Shown here one piece after another: positions 55,643-64,000 of a DNA stretch of 64,000 nt. The position numbers were made by a program, and so were the translations under genes. The notes below the pieces were generated by a model, which did no database searches, had not been told where the DNA came from, and was given only the letters and a program-made list of their open reading frames with translations. This DNA comes from Charina bottae. Lineage: Eukaryota > Chordata > Lepidosauria > Squamata > Charinaidae. Each line of letters opens with the position of its first letter. The stretch's first letter is position 1. The DNA lies in NCBI GenBank assembly GCA_023362775.1, contig JALMGJ010000015.1, forward strand, positions 24,083,001 through 24,147,000, read 5' to 3'.

Positions 55643-58600
55643 TGAGCCTTTGCTTTTGAGTTTGGCCTTTTTGCTGAAAATGTGTTTTGATATATAGCCC
55701 TTGGTTAGAAATGGAACAAAGCATGTCCAGTGAGTGTTGTTATCACCAAATTTTAGTAATTAGAATTGAATGCATCTTTGATGGATTTAGGATGTGTCTC
55801 AAGGCTGAGTTTTGCCTTATGAAGTGTTGATGGGTGTTCTGAAGTTGTTTATGTCTCACCAGGGGAAGCATTTTTGTGGAAAATGTTTTTCCCCCAGGTG
55901 CATAGAACACAGTTTTGTGAGATGAGCTATACATTATAAACAATGATGTGTAGTCTTGCTTTGCTTTCTGTTGCCATTAACAGCTGTGCTATTTTATGGG
56001 TTCGTCATTTATCATTACTGTAATAACAAGGGTTTATCATAAATAAAAGTTTCCAAAGGAGAAAATAGAAATATATTCTCTTTAAAACAAAAGCAATCCT
56101 AACTAAGGTAGGGGAAAAGCAGAAAAAATTACTTGCTGTATTTTTAAGAGCCTTTCCTTAGAATTATATTCATTCCTACATTGCTTTGCCCTTTGGTTAA
56201 TAAACTGGCTAGGGATTTTCTCTTCTAAGATGTTATTCTTTTCAGATAGCAACTCAACTTCGCTGTAGAGAAATAAAGAGATGTCACATGTCAAAAGCAT
56301 CGTCCAATTTTTCAGCTTGATTTGCCAGTATGACTGTAATGAAATGTTTATTTTTGCTATTTTGCTCCTTGGTCATCACCATCCAGAAAAGGAGAGAAGT
56401 AGGTGGAAGTGGCTGGACTGCTGAAAAGTTCCTGGGCATTTGTTTTTGCCAGTATATGACCCACACTCCTCCATGTGGTGTGCCACAAAGTCATTGGGCT
56501 GCTCCATGAAGGCTACTTCCAACTCTTCTCTCAAAATGTCTGAATTTCACATCTCACAGGACATGACACTAGTGTATCGAGGTTAAAGTTTTGAACTGGT
56601 AACTGTCAATTGTATTTAGAAGGCCTTGATGGAGAAACATCTGTCCTTAATTCATCTGGTTTAGTTCATTTGCGCAGGGAGTGGGGGTGGACAGATCCTT
56701 CAGCATTTGTGGGGGGAAAAGAGGGTGAAGAAGTGAGATTGAAAGCAATAGGTATGCATGGTGTAATGTCACAAGTGTGCAGCTGGAAGGAACCCATCTC
56801 CAAGAAAATGTGATGCAGAAATAGGAGGTTTAAGTAGAAAGGGAAATGCAGAGACTATTAAAAATAAATAAAATGTACATATACACTCCCATGTATTCTG
56901 TCTGTCTCACTAGCTAGGCTTGTGTCTCTTGAGTCTGAAGGTACAAATGTGATTGATTTATTCGTATTGCTAAGTTGGTATATTGAAATGAGAGCAGTAA
57001 CCTTGTTACTTTGCAGCAAAACTAGCAAAGAGTTTTGTAGCCTCTTAAAGACAAAGACATTTGTGGTAGCCTGACCTTTACAAGGCACAACGCTGCTCTT
57101 AAACGTATATGCTCAGGTTTTTTTTAAATGTGCATTAAATTTTCAGCCCTGCCTAGTTTATTTCGGCATTGTTCCTCCTTCAGTCTGCCTGTTCTCCCCA
57201 TGAATTTTTCTGGCCCTGGGTGTCTTTAATTTCTTAGCAGTCTGGCTCTAAAATTATCTTACTCTTCAAGAAAATATGCTGAAAGTTTCTTCCAACATGG
57301 AAACTGGCAAGAATGTGGTCTTTTCACTGCAGCATGACATCAGATGTAGCCATCACAGTGGGCTAGAAAATGTGTTATGGCATCCAGAGTAATGATCTGG
57401 GAATTCATGTCCAGCTTTTTGGCCATGTTGCAAGAATGGTGAAGTCCTGCTTCTCTGCCTGATAGATTGGTATTTCCCAAGTAATTGTTCACCAAAATGG
57501 CCCATCAACGCAGTCACTACACAGATACTCCTTGGACTCATCACTTCCTATCCTTGGTCATCTCTTCCCACTGATTTTTTGGGTACTGCAGTTTGTTGGT
57601 AATCTGTTTGTGGATGACAAACAAGAAAAAAATATTGTCTTGGGTGAATGTAGAAACATAAGATAATTGCCTCTACAAACTTTTAATGCACGCCACATTT
57701 CTCCTAATCAGAATTGTTTAACTTTTACATCTTTCATGCTTGGAAGAGGACTAACAGTTGGGATCTTCTGTATTTTAGCATTAAACGAAAGTTCAGATTT
57801 CTATGCCGAAGTTGACATCCAGCCTGATTTGTAGTATCTCCTCTGTGGAGTCCTTGGTGCTACAGATGATATTCTCTTCGATTGGTAATATCTCCTCTGT
57901 CCTTTACAAATTAGAGGGTATTAAAGGAAGAATATATTAGGAAGATGAAGGCTTATTTGCTTTCTCACCAGCTGGAGTTTGCCTAATAAATGGTCCTCAC
58001 TTACTGACAGGTTCAGAAGATCCCACTGGGTTTGACAGAGATTATTTCCTAGTAAGGAAGTTTAGAATTACATCCTATATCTCCAGAATCCTCCTTTCCT
58101 ACTTACTACCTTCTAGATGAGACCAGAGCTCCAGAATTTCTATTAACAAGACCAGCAGAGCTATCAGGGAGTTTAAGTTTCATTGGTCAACATGCAAGAG
58201 CATTTTAGCCTGGCAGAAGGTGGGTTGATGGGATTTGCAATTGACTGCAAGTATTTAGTACACTTCCCACAATACCACTTTCTGAAGCTTGATTTTGCAT
58301 TGGGTTCCCATGCCATATGGAAGCTCGCTCTATTTGAAAATGTAATGTAAAATATAAAAATATCTCTATGTGCCCAGCAGAAGTATAGACTTGACTGTTT
58401 AACTAAGAGAATTGTTAGGAAGTTGTACATCCTTTCATTCTCAGATTTTATCTGCACATAGGCAAACTTGTTCTATCAGTTGCCATGAAAAGGCGTTAAT
58501 AACGTATGTGTGTTCAGCTGAGTGTCACTGAGAGTCACTTGCAGACTTTATCTATCCAATGCTTATTTAGCTAGGTAGCTAAGTCACTCATCAAAGAAGC

Positions 58601-60310
58601 TGTAATAGTAATCTGCTGTTTGCAGCACTCTGAAGCTTGGTACACGTGTGAGTTTTGTAGATATAGCTGGGTGATACGAAGTGTAACTTGTTCTGATGAT
58701 TTGCCAGATTGGGTGTGTTGGATTTTGATTAATGGGAGATATTCTGCAGTCTATTTCTGGCATGCCAGCTGGAATGCTTTTGGGGCTCTGGAGCCTGAAC
58801 CATGCACACACCCCTTTGACACCAGTTGTCGAAGTTCAGGAATGCAGTTCCAGAAGAATGCTCCTCCGTTGTGATATACTTTACAATCATGGAAGCATAG
58901 GGCTTCTAAATATGCTGTGGAAAATTGAATTATTGTAGAGCTATACAGTACTGCAGCACAGGGGAAGAGAATGTATCAGAGACCAGCAGGATAGGTTGCC
59001 CTGAGGAAAGTAATGTGCAAATGCAGTAAAAAATATCAACTCAGTAATACTAAGGGAAATAATTACATATATTTGCTGTCATCACCAGTACATTAGGCAT
59101 GCTATTTCCTTCCTTTCTATTTGAAAGGTAAAGAAATAGTTATATAAATTATCTTGTAAAATTGGCTATGTGCTTTTAAAAAGGAAGATGATTTTCCAGT
59201 TTTGATTATACAACATTTTGATGGCTGGATAAAGCCCTCAGAAGTTTGATTTGCATCTGGATCTTCTTCGACTATCCTTCTCCATACCTCAATTCCAAGC
59301 TAGCAGATGCGGCCCTTTTTAACATTTAAAATAGGTGTTTTCCTATCGACAACTTAGCTACATTTATGTTCCCATTTTAGGTATGGATAGTTAAGCCTGG
59401 TAGCGACTGGCTGGAGGTTGCCTAGTCAAACCACCTGAGTTCTGAATGAAGATTTCAAACTCTGAACAACACAGTGGAGGACTTACCTCTTTAAGTCGCA
59501 ATGCTTGTTTAGCTTTTGTTTTCCTTAAAATATTATATCCCATCACTCTTGGACTGAGAGATGTTGGAGCCAAGCGTTTTGTAATATGATGTTGACATAT
59601 TATTACAAACCCTGGAAGACACCCTTTTCCAACACGAGCATTTGGTATTGAGTTTTACAAGGTCAGTTTATGGCAATAGCTGCCTTAAAAGCAACTTTGC
59701 TTATGGGTCAGAGAGTGGAGTGCTATTACTCATGTCAATGTATTGCCGAGTTAATTCTGTCAAGCTTTCTTAAACTGAGATCTGACCTACATTGCCCTTA
59801 TGTTTCTTAAGCCACCTGCTATTAACGAAATGGTTTCTACTGAGCCATTTATCCTGAAATTGCTGAAGGCTTCATGTAGCAAGTTTGTGACTTCAAACAA
59901 GCAGTTGATAAAAAATAAAACTGAATAGAACTTGCTGTTTTTTATATGTGGCTCAGGAGACAAATACTGTATGTGTCTGAATTTCCAGTAGCATTTTCAA
60001 AGCAATAAATACATATTATGTTGGAGAAGATTATCATAAAAAGTTACTGTGAAATCTTTAAATCTCTGCAAGCCAATAGTTATGAAATAGTTACATACTA
60101 TTTCATAAGTTAAAAATTAATAGAGTGACAGCCTTACTTAGAAATGAAATATAAAAGGCTCAGAAGCAAGAAACAAGACAAAGTGTTGGTATTTACAGTG
60201 AGTTACATTCCATTCCGTTTTAATCAGTCAGAATCTACTTTCTGTGAGTCAGGAAGATTGTGATGCTGTAATCTTAAACACATACCTTTCAATCAACTGG
60301 ATTTCTATTT

Positions 60311-60360
60311 TCTTAATGGAAACGTTTCGCTCCTTATCCAAGGGGCTTCTTCAGTCTGAG
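60311..60360 (-). ncRNA. Hammerhead-like motif at PLE 3' end
   Basis: Minus strand: CTCAGACTGAAGAAGCC, a stem of GCCCCTT with AAGGAGC (one GC-to-mismatch change), then GAAACGTTTCC. Compared with the copy at 15577 the downstream stem I strand is altered (ATTAAG instead of ACTGAG), so stem I is weaker. Confidence 0.35.
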
Positions 60361-60451
60361 TAAAGTTGGTAAGGGAATCCTAAATATGTTCCTAGGTAGC
60401 TGTGTGACCTTACACCTGGGGCTAGGTCATGGTTATATTGAGATGTAATTT

Positions 60452-62155
60452 TTAAGTCCTTTTATCATCTAATGGAGGGTCGTTAAAAACACCATGCTGC
60501 TGTTGAGCTTCTGAAATGGTCTTAATCTTCCTAGGCACAGAAGACAACACGGGGAGGAAGATGGGGGAGAGTTTGTGCCTGAGGCCCCCACCTCTATTCA
60601 AGGAAGGATTTTCCAAGTTGGCATAAATGGATTCCTTGACCCCTCTCTCAAACCACCTATCTTCTCTGTCTAAAATGTGAACATTAATGTCCTCAAATGA
60701 GTGTCCTTTTTCTTTTAGATGAAGATAAACTGCTGACTCTGGTCCTGTGGTGTTATTTCTCCTGTGTTGTGCCATCCTCCTGTACATAGGTTGTTTGGTT
60801 TCTCCAATGTAGAGTTCAGAGCACTCCTCACTGCACTGGATTGCATAAACTACATTGCTTTTCTTATGTTTTGGAGTTTGATCTTTGGGGTGTACAAGCC
60901 TCTGTCTCAGTGTGTTGGTGGGTTTGAAATATACAGGTATGTGGTGTTTGCCAAATATCCGTTTTATCTTTTCAGACACGCCAGCCATGTAGGGAATGAC
61001 CAGGTTCTTTCGTTTACTCTGAGTCTCAGCCCTATCTGTCGCTGTTTTAGGTCTGGTAGATTTAGATTTGGTGAAGGCCCAATTTGGATATCCACAGGCC
61101 TTCAGGGCTGTTCTCAGGTGCTGATTTTCATTCTTTTTGGAATCCATGGAGGTGGGGATGGTTTCTGCTCTGTGTGACAATGTCCTGATGACTCCTAGTT
61201 TGTGCTGCAGTGGATGGTGGGAGTCAAACATCAGATATTGATCTGTGTGTGTGGGTTTCCTGTAGATCCCTATTTCTAGCTTGCCACCGGTCCCAATGAG
61301 GACTTCACAGTCTAGGAATGCCAGTCTGTTGTCCTTGGTGTCTTCTCTGGTGAAGCTAATGTTGGCATCTATAGTGTTTATATGGTCCGTGAAGGCCTGT
61401 ACTTCCTGGGCCTTGATTTTGACCCAGGTGTCATCCACATACCTAAACCAGTGGGTGGGCACCGTTCCCTGGAATGTGTTGAGTGCTTTCTTCTCCACTT
61501 CTTCCATGTATAAATTGGCCACAATGGGTGACACAGGAGAACCCATGGCACAGCCGTGTTTTTGTCTGTAAAAGTCACCTCTGTATGTGAAATAAGTGGT
61601 GTTAAGACACAGGTCCAGAAGATGGCAGATCTGGTTTGGGTTGAGATGGCTTCTCCTTTCCAGGGTGCTGTCCTCTTCTAGTCTCTTCCTGACAGCGGAT
61701 AGAGCATGAGTGGTGGGGATGCTGGTGAAAAGGGAGGACACATCAAAGGAGACCATAGTTTCATCTGTATCCAGTTTCAGGATCTTTGCTTTGGAAACAA
61801 ATTCTTCCGAATTATGGATGTAGTGTTCAGAGTGTCCAACTAGAGGTGCTAGTATGGTAGAGAGGTGTTTGGCAATGTTGTATGTTACCGAATTGATGCT
61901 GCTGACTATGGGTCGGAGGGGTGTTCCTTCCTTGTGGATCTTAGGAAGTCCGTAGATGCAGGGGATGGCTTTTCCAGGATACAGACGGTGGTAGGTAATC
62001 CTATCGATGGAGCCATCATGTTCCAATTGTTTCAAACTGTCTATTGCCTTTTTCTTGTAATTGTTGGTGGGGTCTCTTTTCAGTTTTTCATATGTATGGT
62101 GATCCTCCAAAAGTGAGGTAATTTTATTGTGGTAGTCTGCAGTGTTTAGAACCAC
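60452..62155 (-). CDS. PLE reverse transcriptase with GIY-YIG domain (copy A)
   Basis: A 567-codon frame without a true start: the first codon is GTG inside the frame, and PADKGRCT lies just upstream, so the N-terminus is missing. It encodes a Penelope-type reverse transcriptase: motif A FDVSSLFTSIP (137-147), motif B GCAMGSPVSPIVANLYM (201-217), the catalytic YVDD (239-242) and AFLDCEV (279-285). A C-terminal GIY-YIG endonuclease follows (VVYAI 435-439, YIG 449-451). Such proteins nick DNA and prime reverse transcription at the target. Frame intact and codon 62 is Lys. Probably not an active element because the 5' part is absent. Confidence 0.92.
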   Translation of the reverse strand: MVLNTADYHNKITSLLEDHHTYEKLKRDPTNNYKKKAIDSLKQLEHDGSIDRITYHRLYPGKAIPCIYGLPKIHKEGTPLRPIVSSINSVTYNIAKHLSTILAPLVGHSEHYIHNSEEFVSKAKILKLDTDETMVSFDVSSLFTSIPTTHALSAVRKRLEEDSTLERRSHLNPNQICHLLDLCLNTTYFTYRGDFYRQKHGCAMGSPVSPIVANLYMEEVEKKALNTFQGTVPTHWFRYVDDTWVKIKAQEVQAFTDHINTIDANISFTREDTKDNRLAFLDCEVLIGTGGKLEIGIYRKPTHTDQYLMFDSHHPLQHKLGVIRTLSHRAETIPTSMDSKKNENQHLRTALKACGYPNWAFTKSKSTRPKTATDRAETQSKRKNLVIPYMAGVSEKIKRIFGKHHIPVYFKPTNTLRQRLVHPKDQTPKHKKSNVVYAIQCSEECSELYIGETKQPMYRRMAQHRRNNTTGPESAVYLHLKEKGHSFEDINVHILDREDRWFERGVKESIYANLENPSLNRGGGLRHKLSPIFLPVLSSVPRKIKTISEAQQQHGVFNDPPLDDKRT

Positions 62156-62200
62156 TGTACATCTTCCTTTGTCAGCAGGTATTTTATACCATCACCATTT

Positions 62201-64000
62201 TACCTGCTGACAAAGGAAGATGTACAGTGGTTCTAAACACTGCAGACTACCACAATAAAATTACCTCACTTTTGGAGGATCACCATACATATGAAAAACT
62301 GAAAAGAGACCCCACCAACAATTACAAGAAAAAGGCAATAGACAGTTTGAAACAATTGGAACATGATGGCTCCATCGATAGGATTACCTACCACCGTCTG
62401 TATCCTGGAGAAGCCATCCCCTGCATCTACGGACTTCCTAAGATCCACAAGGAAGGAACACCCCTCCGACCCATAGTCAGCAGCATCAATTCGGTAACAT
62501 ACAACATTGCCAAACACCTCTCTACCATACTAGCACCTCTAGTTGGACACTCTGAACACTACATCCATAATTCGGAAGAATTTGTTTCCAAAGCAAAGAT
62601 CCTGAAACTGGATACAGATGAAACTATGGTCTCCTTTGATGTGTCCTCCCTTTTCACCAGCATCCCCACCACTCATGCTCTATCCGCTGTCAGGAAGAGA
62701 CTAGAAGAGGACAGCACCCTGGAAAGGAGAAGCCATCTCAACCCAAACCAGATCTGCCATCTTCTGGACCTGTGTCTTAACACCACTTATTTCACATACA
62801 GAGGTGACTTTTACAGACAAAAACACGGCTGTGCCATGGGTTCTCCTGTGTCACCCATTGTGGCCAATTTATACATGGAAGAAGTGGAGAAGAAAGCACT
62901 CAACACATTCCAGGGAACGGTGCCCACCCACTGGTTTAGGTATGTGGATGACACCTGGGTCAAAATCAAGGCCCAGGAAGTACAGGCCTTCACGGACCAT
63001 ATAAACACTATAGATGCCAACATTAGCTTCACCAGAGAAGACACCAAGGACAACAGACTGGCATTCCTAGACTGTGAAGTCCTCATTGGGACCGGTGGCA
63101 AGCTAGAAATAGGGATCTACAGGAAACCCACACACACAGATCAATATCTGATGTTTGACTCCCACCATCCACTGCAGCACAAACTAGGAGTCATCAGGAC
63201 ATTGTCACACAGAGCAGAAACCATCCCCACCTCCATGGATTCCAAAAAGAATGAAAATCAGCACCTGAGAACAGCCCTGAAGGCCTGTGGATATCCAAAT
63301 TGGGCCTTCACCAAATCTAAATCTACCAGACCTAAAACAGCGACAGATAGGGCTGAGACTCAGAGTAAACGAAAGAACCTGGTCATTCCCTACATGGCTG
63401 GCGTGTCTGAAAAGATAAAACGGATATTTGGCAAACACCACATACCTGTATATTTCAAACCCACCAACACACTGAGACAGAGGCTTGTACACCCCAAAGA
63501 TCAAACTCCAAAACATAAGAAAAGCAATGTAGTTTATGCAATCCAGTGCAGTGAGGAGTGCTCTGAACTCTACATTGGAGAAACCAAACAACCTATGTAC
63601 AGGAGGATGGCACAACACAGGAGAAATAACACCACAGGACCAGAGTCAGCAGTTTATCTTCATCTAAAAGAAAAAGGACACTCATTTGAGGACATTAATG
63701 TTCACATTTTAGACAGAGAAGATAGGTGGTTTGAGAGAGGGGTCAAGGAATCCATTTATGCCAACTTGGAAAATCCTTCCTTGAATAGAGGTGGGGGCCT
63801 CAGGCACAAACTCTCCCCCATCTTCCTCCCCGTGTTGTCTTCTGTGCCTAGGAAGATTAAGACCATTTCAGAAGCTCAACAGCAGCATGGTGTTTTTAAC
63901 GACCCTCCATTAGATGATAAAAGGACTTAAAAATTACATCTCAATATAACCATGACCTAGCCCCAGGTGTAAGGTCACACAGCTACCTAGGAACATATTT
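62201..64000 (+). mobile_element. Penelope-like element, right arm of the inverted pair
   Basis: This is an almost exact reverse complement of 60382-62181 and is cut by the window edge. The 19-base spacer 62182-62200 lies between the arms. The element's own end should lie about 90 bases past 64000 if symmetry continues. Confidence 0.93.
62227..63930 (+). CDS. PLE reverse transcriptase with GIY-YIG domain (copy B)
   Basis: The same 567-codon frame as copy A, with all RT and GIY-YIG motifs at the same residues. The only protein difference is Glu instead of Lys at codon 62, from one base (62410 G against 61972 T on the opposite strand). It also starts at a non-ATG codon inside the conserved N-terminal part, so both copies are truncated at the same point. 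It stops with TAA at 63928-63930. Confidence 0.92.
   Translation: MVLNTADYHNKITSLLEDHHTYEKLKRDPTNNYKKKAIDSLKQLEHDGSIDRITYHRLYPGEAIPCIYGLPKIHKEGTPLRPIVSSINSVTYNIAKHLSTILAPLVGHSEHYIHNSEEFVSKAKILKLDTDETMVSFDVSSLFTSIPTTHALSAVRKRLEEDSTLERRSHLNPNQICHLLDLCLNTTYFTYRGDFYRQKHGCAMGSPVSPIVANLYMEEVEKKALNTFQGTVPTHWFRYVDDTWVKIKAQEVQAFTDHINTIDANISFTREDTKDNRLAFLDCEVLIGTGGKLEIGIYRKPTHTDQYLMFDSHHPLQHKLGVIRTLSHRAETIPTSMDSKKNENQHLRTALKACGYPNWAFTKSKSTRPKTATDRAETQSKRKNLVIPYMAGVSEKIKRIFGKHHIPVYFKPTNTLRQRLVHPKDQTPKHKKSNVVYAIQCSEECSELYIGETKQPMYRRMAQHRRNNTTGPESAVYLHLKEKGHSFEDINVHILDREDRWFERGVKESIYANLENPSLNRGGGLRHKLSPIFLPVLSSVPRKIKTISEAQQQHGVFNDPPLDDKRT

Larger units (their letters stand above)
53396..60285 (+). other. 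BANP: BANP intron, mostly unique sequence
   Basis: No BANP exon or other gene is recognisable. It contains a minimal MITE (54746-54823) and a SINE piece (55430-55640). The stretches 53400-54740 and 55650-60285 show no element I can name. Confidence 0.6.
60290..62200 (-). mobile_element. Penelope-like element, left arm of an inverted pair
   Basis: This contains the reverse transcriptase/GIY-YIG frame (60452-62155) and the 3' end with hammerhead-like motif (to about 60292). The copy is 5'-truncated at a PADKGRC motif near 62180. Its inverted partner starts at 62201. The outer edge lacks the CATGATTCAAGCTACAG segment seen in other copies. Confidence 0.93.

Noticed and set aside
60764..62116. 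Plus-strand frames of 137, 96 and 83 codons, mirrored on the other arm
   Set aside because: They are antisense shadows of the PLE reverse transcriptase frame and appear identically in both arms for that reason.

Overview
This is a vertebrate nuclear window with introns, CpG-island promoters and dense interspersed repeats. The repeats point to a squamate reptile (lizard or snake): BovB (RTE) LINE pieces, CR1/L2 LINE 3' ends, tRNA-derived SINEs, many small hAT and Tc1/mariner-type elements, and Penelope-like elements (PLEs). The species cannot be named from the sequence alone.

The protein-coding content is the conserved block SLC7A5 - CA5A - BANP, in the order known from human 16q24.2. SLC7A5 (LAT1) contributes only its first coding exon (5592-6147, minus); positions 1-5591 are the start of its intron 1. 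CA5A (mitochondrial carbonic anhydrase) is complete on the minus strand: seven coding exons between 23315 and 13211 join in frame to a 316-residue protein with all three zinc-binding histidines and the family-typical tyrosine at the proton-shuttle position. BANP (BEN-domain DNA-binding protein) runs on the plus strand from a CpG-island promoter near 38.0-38.7 kb; three coding exons (50055-50124, 50779-50873, 53196-53395) encode residues 1-121, and the rest lies past the right edge. Between CA5A and BANP is a small TRIM-like RING gene or gene remnant (25278-25720).

Most remaining DNA is intron or spacer made of mobile elements. Highlights are a near-identical head-to-head pair of PLE copies filling 60.3-64.0 kb (each a 567-codon reverse transcriptase plus GIY-YIG frame), older PLE pieces at 15.1, 20.6 and 39.5 kb (those at 15.1, 39.5 and 60.3 kb with hammerhead-ribozyme-like ends), a 56/61-bp minisatellite grown inside a hAT-type element at 16.1-17.5 kb, a second such element with a perfect 8-bp target duplication nested in a SINE at 40.1 kb, and three copies of one LTR family.

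The three genes do not form a pathway. The most notable regulatory signal is in the BANP CpG island, which holds a 9/10 match to the motif BANP itself binds and a good ZNF143-type site.
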